Shown here piece by piece: positions 11,457 to 22,028 of a DNA stretch of 64,000 bases (its first letter is position 1; every line of letters starts with the position of its first letter). The stretch is from Carnegiea gigantea (lineage: Eukaryota > Streptophyta > Magnoliopsida > Caryophyllales > Cactaceae). Location of the stretch: the NCBI GenBank assembly GCA_029747015.1, contig JAKOGI010000103.1, forward strand, positions 514,501 to 578,500, written 5' to 3'. Made by a program: the position numbers and the translations under genes. The notes below the pieces were generated by a model that was given only the letters and a program-made list of their open reading frames with translations, was not told the DNA's origin and did not search any database.

Positions 11457-11582
11457 AAGATATGTCTTCCCCCCTTTGTTTCCACGATATTCACATGATT
11501 TTTGGTGTCATACATTTTCCGGATTTTTCAAGGAGGCCTTTTGTTTTTTGGGATTATACGGACGAACTATTTGTTTATATTA

Positions 11583-12011
11583 GGATGTGTTCGTTAATAG
11601 AGATTAAAGTAGAGGTTAATGATTTTTAGTGGTCAAAATGTTATGAACCACTATTTAAAGTGTTCGGTGAAGTAGTGAATGAGGTAGTAGCTAGAGGTTT
11701 ATGTAGTGTTTTTCAAAAATTAATGAAAGTAGCTTTTAAGAACCTCTACCAAGAGTTTGCACTGCAAATTACAAAATTCTTCTTTTTATTTACTAAAAAC
11801 CTTTATTTATTGCGTCCTTTTTAGTCATTTTATATAAATCTGCTACTTCAACAGTTACATTTACTAAACGCATTTATTTTAAATCGTTAGTAAAACCGCT
11901 AACCGCTAACCACTAATCACTAGTGGGTCACAGCTAATCGTTAGTAAAATTACTAATAACTAGTAAAACAGCTAACCATTACTAAAACAGCTAATTTTAC
12001 CGAATACACCC
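11583..12011. mobile_element. MITE with GGRTGTGTTCG termini
   Basis: The left end GGATGTGTTCGTTA and the right end TACCGAATACACCC are inverted repeats, flanked by TTA on both sides (11580-11582 and 12012-12014). The right part has many GCTAACCGCTAACCACTAATC-like units. It has no coding capacity. The TSD length favours PIF/Harbinger, though the TIR words also resemble hAT MITEs. Confidence 0.65.
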
Positions 12012-12430
12012 TTAGTTAAAGGATGTATTCTTAATGGATTTTTATTATCTATTCCAAGATATTAAAGTGCCTCCAAGTTATTCATAAAAAAATATGTGTT
12101 CTCTATTCCAAAATTATAGTTAAATTTTAAGAAATAACAAAATAAGTATCAAATGTCTTTTCTTAACAATGTATGGTTGAGATAAATTTTCAACCATAAA
12201 ACAAATACAAATTTTTTTGAAACAAAACGTGGACAATAATATAGGACTATAAAAGTCGATGTTTTTTACTATGACTACGAAGATGCGTAATAAATATATA
12301 GCTAACTAAAACCTTTACCTTTGATGATAATTAAAATTTTATAATAGACAATACCTCTACAAAATGCAACCGTATTCTTCACTCTATGTAAATTAATAAA
12401 AAAAATTATTTTTCGACTCATATCAATCGT

Positions 12431-13000
12431 CAAATGCTAAATTTCAAATCAACTTTACCAAATAAATTTTCAGAGTACAACAAAATCATGGCGATGAAAT
12501 ATATAGTTCAACCAAAAATTACACCAACCACATCTTAAATGTGGCTCAAACCCAATGCATAACAAAAGGAGTTGTATAAATTGTCACCTCGCAAGACATA
12601 ACACTTGAAACAAGTAAGCCAAAAACAAAGGCTTCTGAGATATTTGAAAGTTTATGGAACAATAGCAGGTTTTGCTGCCTGACCACAAATCAGAAGAAGG
12701 AAGAAAAATAAAGCAAACACAGTTTCCTATCCACAACACTATTGTCAACAGTGGGGAGTGCTTCCTCTCAGCACCATAAAAATACATGTGAAAGGGGAAA
12801 ATTTTGGGCAAATCAGGAGACATTGTGTCATACAAATAAATATGTTCTCCATAATTAGCACAAACTTTGGGGTGAGAGGGGTGTCTTAACACTTTGATCT
12901 TCCACCCCATCTCTCTTTATCCTTCAATTAGCAAACTCATCATTATCATCATCATCATAGCCTAGGCCCTCTCGAGGAGCCTTGCTCCATGTCTTGTGTG
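12431..13000 (-). other. 3' flank and probable 3' UTR of the H+-ATPase gene
   Basis: No coding signal. The part just downstream of the stop at 13001 is probably the 3' untranslated region of the pump gene. I cannot place the poly(A) site with confidence. Confidence 0.45.
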
Positions 13001-16000
13001 TCAGACGGTGTAGTTCTGTTGGATGGTTTCAATGTCAAGTCCCTTGAGCTTCACCACAGACTCAACGTGACCTTTGAGGGTGTGGAGCTCACGAAGCCTA
13101 ATTCAAAAAAGAAAAGGGTAAATATTCACATCAAATACAGAAAATCCGAACAAATAAGAAAATCAAATGCGACATTTTGATATTGGCTACATTTGGATTT
13201 GCTTTTGAATGCAATTGCTACCTTTCACTCGAAAGCATGAGTAGGCGAAACCAGTAGCAAGTAGCAAATCCAAATGAAGTGTGAAGAGATTTTTGTGGCT
13301 TATAAAGTGTGCATACCTTGCAACCTCAGCCCGCCTTTTGGCTTGCTCAGCAATCTCATTGAGTTCCCTGTAGCTGTTCTGGTCGTTGAAGAGAGTAGAA
13401 GAAACCTCAGGTGCCTGGAGCCCATGGAGAGTCCTCTGAGCATGAGCCCATTGAGCTTCCCTTTCCTCTTTACCGAAGTCCTTCTTGGTGGTGAAGGCGG
13501 TCTGAATTCATCATTGACACGATTTAGCAACACATTAGCACGGTGCTATACTTTGTTTTTGAAAAGGGGGAGGGGGAGATGGTAGTTTTTGTACATACCC
13601 TGCTCTCAAACAAGTTTTGCCATGCCTTTCCACTCAAGGTGTAGCGAATGGCAAATTTGAGAAGATCGAGTGGGACATAGAAAATGATGTTGTAGAGCCA
13701 TACTACACCAGCCCATCCCCAGCCACATCCTTTGATGTCAGCAAAGCCCCAGTTGGCATATACAGCAATCACAGTGGCAATCTGAAAAATATTGCAACCA
13801 AGTATTTTGTGAAAAACTTCCTTATGTTTTCCCACGAAAAAGGGGGTGGGAAGGGTGGATTCATCATGTAATTCTTACCAGCTGGGCAATCAAGAAAGCA
13901 GTGATCAACAAAAGACCAGGGCGCTCAACGTAGGACCAGCTGCGTGAACGGGTGACAAAAATGAGGGCTTGGCTCACAATACTCACTTGAAGATACAAAG
14001 CAGCCATCATTTCCTTGTCACTGTTTCTCAAGGTTCTTACACCGAATTTGTCCTGCAACATGGACATCACAGCAAACAAGTAAGAAAGCGAACATCATAC
14101 TACCTTGAACATCATGGAAAAGACTCAAAATTAACCAAAAAATTGAAATGAGTTGTTGGATTCTGAACCAAACCTAATGTGTTTCCAACTAACTGACCCA
14201 TGCTTGTCAAGCATTGATTGTGTTCTCTTCACAAGTTTATTGCAATAAAATATACCAAACTGAATGTGATCTCATATATTGAAATAGCCAATGTACATTG
14301 CAAATCATGGCTCTAACCTGATCTGAAAGTTGACCCAAACCTCCCAGAACGACCCATTTGCTAGGTTTTAAAAAGATGTGTCTCATAGAACGTCAGAAAT
14401 ATAGAAAAATCACATACCGAGAAGAAGTCAGTCTCCTTCATTGCCCAGAAGAAAATGACAGTCATCAAAGCCAGGTAACTTCCAAGAACAACTCCAGTAG
14501 CAAAGATTTCCTTCAGCTTCCAGCTATCAGGGATAGGTGATGGCTTGACTCTGTCCTTTGAAATTGTCATGATTGTTCCTTGAAGTCAAAAGAAGGTTTG
14601 GGTCATTTCCACTTGCTTATGTATGTCTCCCGAAACCCAAAAAAAGACGGAAAGAAAACTTATATTGAGTCAATAGACTTGCTGATCTCTTACCATCATT
14701 CAAGATGGCAATGATCAGAACCATGAATGGAGAGAAGTCAAACTTCCAGATCAAAGCAATGAGCATAAAGCCAAGCTGCAAAGTCCAAATAAGAAAAAGT
14801 GGTAAATATAGCAACTAACACAGCAAGAACCAAATGTAGTATAATTGTACCACATTTACATACCACAATACGGATTGTGATGGAGACTGCATAGATCTGC
14901 ATGTATTTAAAAGAGAAATGAAACAAAATGAGATAATGAAGCAAATAGGTGAATAAAGAAATGATAGACTCTCCATATTACAAATATGAAAAGGAGGTAA
15001 AAAACCCACAGTGTAGTTTTTCATCCGCTGGAAAATAGCTCTACTGGTCAGCACTGCACTGATAATAACACTAAGACCAGGTTCGGTGAGAACAATGTCA
15101 GAAGCACTTCTTGCAGCATCAGTGGCATCATCAACTGCAATACCTATGTCTGCCTTCTTTAATGCAGGGGCATCATTGACACCATCTCCAGTCATCCCAA
15201 CAATGTGCTTCTTCTCTTGCAACTTCTTCACAATTTCATATTTGTGCTCTGAACGACAGACAATAATGCATCTTTAGATGCTAATGTTTGAAGAAAAGGT
15301 AACTTGAACTTTTGAAAATTTTCTCACCAGGGAAGACTCCAGCAAAACCGTCAGCCTTCTCAATCAATTCATCGACAGGAAGGCCAACAAGGTTTTGGTC
15401 TTTGTTTTGGCCAAGCAAGGCAGCAGATGGGTACATGTTGGTTCCCATGCCCAGTCTCCTACCAGTTTCCTTGGCGATAGCAAGCTGGTCACCTATATTG
15501 TTCAAGAAAAAAAGGACGAATAACCCAAGAAACAGAAACAAAGGTAGAATCAATGATCAGAATCAAGCGTCAAGATTGGATAAATCTATGTTTTCAGACT
15601 CTCTTCATTTAACCTCAAATACCGGTATCAACACTTGAAGCTTTGATTTAGGTCCACATCCAAAACTTTTCGACACCAGAAATGGATGGACAATCAACAA
15701 ACGAGAATAAATTGGAAACCAAGTCATAACAAGGTGAGTCTATTCACTAGAACTCCTGATTTCAATATCTTTCATATCAAGACACATGACACTTTGTTTT
15801 AGGCCGGAAACATGCAACTCTTGTCCAGAAATGAGCACGTATGACATACGGAAACATGCTTGCGTTAAGTTGCTTATAGCAATGTACAAATAACATAGGA
15901 AATTAGGAATTGCTTACCAGTAATCATCTTGACGTTGACACCAAGGTTGAGGGCTTTTCGGATGGTTTCAGCACTGTCATGCCTAGGAGGATCAAAAAGT

Positions 16001-18768
16001 GGCAACAAACCGACAAACTCCCATGGTGCACCTTCTGAATCTTTGCTCTTTTCTGGCACTTGCTGCAACAGCCAATGATCTTCATTTTAAATTTTTACCT
16101 TTGAACTAAATCAATTTTTCCTACTTTTTCAGGTATGGCTATATGCCTATATCTAGACCTTTATTAATAAATATCTCATTTTATGTTTTTACCTGTCTTG
16201 CTACACCCAATGATCGAAGTCCTCTTTCTGCATACTTTTCAATGATAGCATGGACCTTCTTCCTTACGTCATCTCTGCATTTGCAGAGGTCAAGCATCTG
16301 TTGCACAAAAAAAAAAGAAAGACCAAAGCTGTCAAATCATATCTATGGCCAGACTATGCTTCAAAACATGGTTTGAAATTGGAGAAAGAATATGACATTA
16401 CCTGCTCAGGTGCACCTTTGCTAGCTCTGTGCCAGTTGCCATTTCCATCGATGTAGGTCAAAGCAGTCCTTTTGTCCACGGGATTGAATGGAAAGAAGTG
16501 CACCTCCCTAATACCAGCTCTTGCTTCCTTTGGGTCAGCAAGCATTCCAACCATAGCAGCATCGATGGCATCTTGGTTCTCAACTCTTGAAGCCCTTGCA
16601 GCAAGGAGAAGGACATGCTCCTTGTCCACACCCCTAGCAAACACCTCAATCAAGTTTTTGTCAACGCTCAACTTGTTGAGAGTCAGGGTACCTGTCTTGT
16701 CACTGCAAAGCACATCCATACCCGCCATTTCCTCAATGGCAGTCATCCTCTTTGTGATGGCTCCCTGTTGAGACAGCCTGTGGGAACCAATGGCCATAGT
16801 CACAGACAACACGGTGGGCATAGCAATTGGAATACCTCCGATCAAGAGCACCAACAGATTGTTGATTCCACTTCTGTAAGCACGGTGCTGAATGGGGTAC
16901 ATCACGATGATCTCGATCACCATCCCAATAGCAATGGAGACAATACAGAAGTTACCAATGGCGGTAAGAACCTTCTGGAAGTGACCCACTTGGTTTGTGC
17001 TGTCCACAAGGTGTGCTGCCTTACCGAAGAAGGTGTGAACACCGGTGGCAATGACAACAGCTTCAATCTCACCCTGTTTAACTGTTGAACCTGAGAAGAC
17101 TTCATCCCCAGGATTCTTTGACACAGGGAGGGATTCTCCAGTGAGGGCAGATTGGTCAATCTTTAACGGATCACCTTCAAGAAGACGTGCGTCGGCAGGG
17201 ACGATGTCTCCCAATTTGATGCTGATTATGTCTCCTGGGACCAATACTGCAGCTTCCTGCTCAGTCCATCTTCCATCCCTCAGAACCTACATATGCATAA
17301 GAAATGAAGCGTGAACAAGATGTGACATTTTCATGAGCTGCTGTACATATCGAGCAGATTCAATCAATCAAGCTCTGGTCAACATGCTTTCGCAACTTTA
17401 CCATTAGTTGCACTTACCTTAGCCTTTGGAGCAAGATTGGCCATGAGGGCAGCTGCAGCATTTCCAGCATTGTTTTCTTCGATAAAACTGATCGTAGAGT
17501 TGATCACCAATAAACAAATAATACCCACAAAGTCTTGCCAATCTGGGGGCTTTCCACCTCCATTCGCAAGAGCAATTGCCATGATAGCAGCAGCTTCCAT
17601 GACCCATGACAATGGGTTCCACATGAACCCGAGAAATTTGAGAAATTTGCTTTCCTGTTTAGTTTATCAAGCAGAAAGAAAGCCGTCACAAAACTGAATA
17701 AGTACAACTTCTCTAAGAATCTATGCATCCTGAAGAACACTGAAAAGTGACCTTTTTCTCCTCGAGTTTGTTGGGTCCAAATATTTGGATCCTGTTTTCT
17801 CCTTCGGCAGCAGTTAAACCTTCCCTGGAACATTTCAGTTGTTCAAAGACTTCCTCAATTGGGATGTTTTCCTGTAATGAAACCAATCCAATTCAAACAT
17901 GAGGTACTTTTTACAGGAAAATGGGGAAATCAATATAGCTTCAATAGGCACAGTAAGATTTTGTACAGCTAAAGCATGGTCTAATACCACAAAGTTTACT
18001 GCAGCAAAAATCTAGAATAAAAGGTAGCAAATATCCTTCTGGACTGTCTCGTATTTCTCCAGCAAACTGTACAACTTATCACAGAAAGAGGACTCAATCA
18101 AATTTCTCAACTGCCTACTGCCCCTGTACACAAAATTACCCCATATGTTTCTTTTTTTTTTTCACCGTTATAAGCTACAATACCTTTCATAACCTTCAAA
18201 TGTTACTTGATTTTCATAATATACATCAATATCATCTAATCACCTTTTTCCTATATACAAGGCAAATAATCAGAATGTTAATTAAATAAAGGAATTATTT
18301 TGCAGGCTAAGAATTAAGCATAGCAAAAATGATCAATACGCAAAATCCAATTCAGAAGAGCCCATATTAGACTTGATATCCTATACGCTAACCTAATTTA
18401 GATTGGATACTCTAATTGATCCGATTATATAAGTTAACAAATAGAATTTTCTCTTAGATAATTGGATCCAATATTTAACTTAACTAAAATCAATCCCAAT
18501 GAAAATTATTCAATTCAAATTGAGCCGAAATTAACATGACCCAAATATTATACAATCCAAAAGGCAGGGCTAGTAAGAAAGTATGATCCCTACAAAATTC
18601 TGTTAATTAACAGGTCAATCAGGAAACACAGATGAGCGAGTGGACTCGGTATGACTCGGGACTGAGCCCAGCCGACCAAAAAAGCCGTTGGTACGGAAAG
18701 AGTCAGCTCAATGGGGAAACAACCAATCACAACACAGCCTGGAGCAACGTGACACACCAAAAAAGTCG

Positions 18769-18809
<41 letters not shown>

Positions 18810-21749
18810 GAGCCACAATAGTGGCAGGCTCGTCTCATCTCCTCCCTCCCCCCCGGTGCGTGGGGGAACGCGCTTTGGATTCTTTCAGGCTTTAACATTC
18901 ACATTTGCGGAGGAGAAAAATTAAATAATACTTTGGACACTTGTTTTTTTTTTTAAAAAAAAAATTCTTCCGCCGGGAAAAAAGGATTATACCTTCGGAA
19001 AACCCGGAAGATTTTAAAAAAAAAAAGAATTTTCTTTCTATTTGTTTTCTCTCTCTAATTGGTGAAGATTTCAGTTGCGGGTTTGAGTACCGTGAATCGC
19101 GCCTCCCTTTGCGGAGCGTTTGGAGTACCACGGAAGGTACTTGTGTCCGTTAAAATCTCTTTCTATCTCTCTTATCAAAGAAACTCCATTAAAAAAATCC
19201 CCTGGCCAGGGTGGAAAACTACACCAGATCTACTCTTTCGTTGAAAAACTAGTTAACCATTTTTTTTAAGTGCAATTTTCTTTTTCTTTTAATAATATCA
19301 GAGTTTATGTCATCAGACGTAAGGCTAAGATATTATTTAAGATGAACAAGTGTAAAATCTCTTAAGATAGCATGTGTTGGTTGAATACAGTTTTTTTAAT
19401 CTTTAGTTATTGCATTGATTATCCTAAATTTTTAGATTAAAAGAGTCATATAATTTATCTAAAAAGACTAGAAAATAAATTATAGATAAGACTCTATTAA
19501 AAAATTATCATACAACAAACCTGATAGCATAAGATTATGAACTAAAGACTCTTAAAGGTGACACTAATTTCTAAGATTATTTAACACATCGATTGGCATA
19601 AGAAGATAAAGTGACCTTTCAGAATTGAGAAAGACTATTTTCTCATAGTAGAAATTTAAAATTGTAACAACTCAACTAAAATTTTTATAATAAAAACTCT
19701 TAAAAACAAAAATAGATTTAACAATTCATTATAGGTAGGATGCAAAAATGAATTGAATCCAGGACGTAAACGCGAGGTAAGTTACGTAACTATTGCACCT
19801 AATTACCTAAAATCTGTATTGTTTTCAATTTAGTTACTAATTTATAGAAAACATAAATAAGTACCGAATTTATTTATGTATTTATTTTATCTTTAAATTC
19901 TCTATTTCATTGTATTTGAACCATTGTTAGTTCAATAAAAAGTAAATTTTGATTTATTTAATATTAATAATAAAAGGCCATCCTTTTTGACCGTCTAACG
20001 TATACCGTTTTGATCCCCGTGCCCAAGCCAAAAAGAAAAGGAAGAAAATTACCATTGCAGCCGCACATAAGCTTGACAAGCGCCCTCCAATATAATAATA
20101 AGAAATAAATGTAAAGACGTAAAAACTGAAAAGCACTCCCACGTGAAATCTATTTAAAAGATAGTGGAGCAGAGCTGGGACATAACGAACAGGTAACATC
20201 AGCTTTTTTTTTCTTAGTTTTCATGGAAAAGTTCACACATAAAAACCAAAAAGTTATCAAAAAAAAATTGGCGGAACTGATCTTTTCTTTTTTCACAGAA
20301 AATATATGCTCCAAATTCCGAATATTTCAGAAAATTCATGTTTTAGGTAATAAAATCCTTCATATATTAGGGCCCAAAAATATCTTATATATATAGTAAT
20401 AAAAAAAATCCATCAATCATATTTTACGGCTACCATTGAACAAAAGGGTTATTGACATTTTAATTTTTCAGATTTAATTAACAAAATATTAATTTTCATA
20501 GCCCCTAAATCGCACAAGGTTACAATTTATCTTTTTACAAATATCTCCTTTTTATTATGTAGCTTTTGTGAATTGCTTTGGTGAAACAACTCTAAATATC
20601 AGTTCAAATCAACAATGAATTTAACATAAATTATCTCAGCTTATGTAATTATTTATCATCACAAAATATGAAAAGAATCGATCCAAATTACATTTAGTGA
20701 ATCTCATACATATAAACCTGTGAGACCATCTTATATAAATTATTTAATTAATCAATAATTCAACTACAAATATTGGAGGAACTTCAATCATTATGATGGA
20801 AGGAATTAAATGAGATATTTATTTTAAGGTGAACTAGGTGCATGCTAGCTATTATAGACCTAAATTTCCACCATAACTACCATCTAAGGGGTGGACAGAT
20901 CCAAGGGAGGTGCATTTGCAATACTATACAAATATTTTATCATAAAAAGCATTTTCCTGCCGACTAACTAGGATATAAAATAAAACTAGAATTAAATATT
21001 ATATATTATATATTAAATTAAACAAAATTAAATAATACACTAGGAATATTAAATATCAAAAATGAAAAAGAGAAGCAGCCAAATAGGGACAAACGGTAGC
21101 AGGTAAACAAAAAGAATCTTTTCATGGGCCGGCCTCTTCCTTTTCCTCTAACAAATCAAAATCCCGATTTTTTCTCCCTTTTCTTTTTCGTTATATTTTT
21201 TGTTTCCAAAAACAAAAGAAAGTCTTTGAATTGCATTTGACTTTTTACTTATTTCATGTTATGATTTATGACGTCAAAAATAAAAGACTGATGTGATTCT
21301 GCAGAATAACGAATAAAGATGTTCAAATCAAATCAAATCGAACTATAACAAAGCCAACAAAATATACCTCGTATTCTTACGAAATTTATTATCAGAATGA
21401 GACGTCAATATCATGAGAAAAAAACCATAAAAAGTCTTATTTACGTTATTATGAGAAGTTTCAGTTGAAATTTGTCAATAAAAATATGTGGATTGACGTC
21501 ATAAATTGAACTTTTGTGAGAATTTAAGTTTCAAAAATCCGAACGAAATCAGTAGATCGATCTCAAATTCGAATCGGAGTACTAACAGACAGCACGAAAT
21601 CGAATCGCATGACAATGAATCCAAAGCAAAAGTCAGCAGAATTGATCGTAATTAAGCAGAGGATGAACAGAGAGAGGTGAGAGAATGGAAGTAATTACCA
21701 GATCGACAGCTTCATTCCTAATGTCTTCAAGACTGATGGCCTTCGCCAT
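13001..21749 (-). CDS. AHA: plasma-membrane H+-ATPase (P3A-type proton pump), 15 exons
   Basis: It exports H+ at the plasma membrane using ATP and energises secondary transport. Exons (minus): 21749-21699, 17871-17752, 17654-17418, 17286-16402, 16297-16193, 16062-15918, 15492-15328, 15248-15010, 14896-14864, 14775-14694, 14578-14418, 14052-13879, 13781-13599, 13501-13317, 13097-13001. All introns are GT-AG and the sum is 2862 nt, 953 residues, normal for the family. Visible motifs: TGES near 185 (actuator), GGIPIAMPT (M4), CSDKTGTLT with the phosphorylated Asp332, KGAPEQ (nucleotide site), [10 protein letters not shown] with Asp591 and Asp595, and ILNDG with Asp687 in M6. The C-terminal regulatory domain ends QNYTV, whose Thr952 is the 14-3-3 switch. 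[10 protein letters not shown] has Asp609 where AHA1/2 have Ala, as in AHA6/8/9; clade assignment is inference. No stop or frameshift was found. Confidence 0.97.
17872..21698 (-). other. long first intron of the H+-ATPase gene
   Basis: 3.8 kb between the 17-codon first exon (ending GATCTG, donor GTAATT) and exon 2 (acceptor TTTCATTACAG). Apart from a GA microsatellite and AT-rich sequence I recognise no gene or transposon in it. Long first introns near the start codon often carry expression-enhancing sequence in plants, but nothing here proves that. Confidence 0.8.
18769..18808. repeat. (GA)n microsatellite in intron 1
   Basis: About 20 uninterrupted GA units inside the first intron of the pump gene. 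Confidence 0.95.
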
Positions 21750-21846
21750 GGCTCACAAACTGGACAGAGAGAGACAGAGAGAGAGAGAAACAAGAGAGAA
21801 TGGAGAAATTTTCAGAGACAACAAAACAGATTTTTATAGAAGGAAA

Positions 21847-21861
21847 TTATAGAGTAGCCAT
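21847..21861 (-). promoter_or_regulatory. five-codon upstream ORF in the H+-ATPase leader
   Basis: The only ATG I find between the TATA box and the main start. It reads ATG GCT ACT CTA TAA on the minus strand and ends 97 nt before the pump ATG. Short upstream ORFs are known in leaders of tobacco pma genes, where they modulate translation. Whether this one is translated is inference. Confidence 0.55.
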
Positions 21862-21985
21862 TAATTCAATGAATAACTCCTTTTTTCTGTTTTTTGCCCC
21901 CGAAAAAGAGAAAAAAAAATAGAGAGAGAGAGAGAGAATGAGTGCTTGAGTGGGGGTGGGAGGGCTCTGCTCTATGCGTTGCCTC

Positions 21986-21993
21986 CTTTTATA
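21986..21993 (-). promoter_or_regulatory. TATA box of the H+-ATPase gene
   Basis: Minus-strand TATAAAAG lies about 240 nt upstream of the start codon. A transcription start 25-35 nt downstream would give a leader of roughly 210 nt. That leader contains two pyrimidine-rich CT tracts (GA on the plus strand, around 21770-21792 and 21920-21938), typical of plant core promoters. Confidence 0.65.
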
Positions 21994-22028
21994 CCCCAAA
22001 TTAAATCTTTTTTTATTTGTTTACCGCT

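Larger units (their letters stand above)
10836..12430. repeat. upstream block of the DUF1517-like gene (copy B)
   Basis: After removing the two MITEs (11084-11456 and 11583-12011), this sequence aligns with 2649-2956 plus 6679-7395. Shared words include GGTTTTCAAT, GACGAACTATTTGTT and AAAGGATGTA. It covers the 5' leader and promoter-side region of the gene, so duplication of a gene start or promoter is the simplest reading. Confidence 0.75.

Noticed and set aside
13300..13585. Alternative open frames on both strands around 13300-13585
   Set aside because: They overlap exon 14 of the H+-ATPase gene in wrong frames; the true frame gives the conserved C-terminal regulatory domain.
16615..17088. 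157-codon plus-strand open frame
   Set aside because: It lies opposite exon 4 of the H+-ATPase gene and is explained by the codon composition of that exon; no domain of its own.
18688..18924. Possible coding exon in intron 1 of the pump gene
   Set aside because: The open frame is driven by the GA microsatellite; no splice pair or domain supports it.
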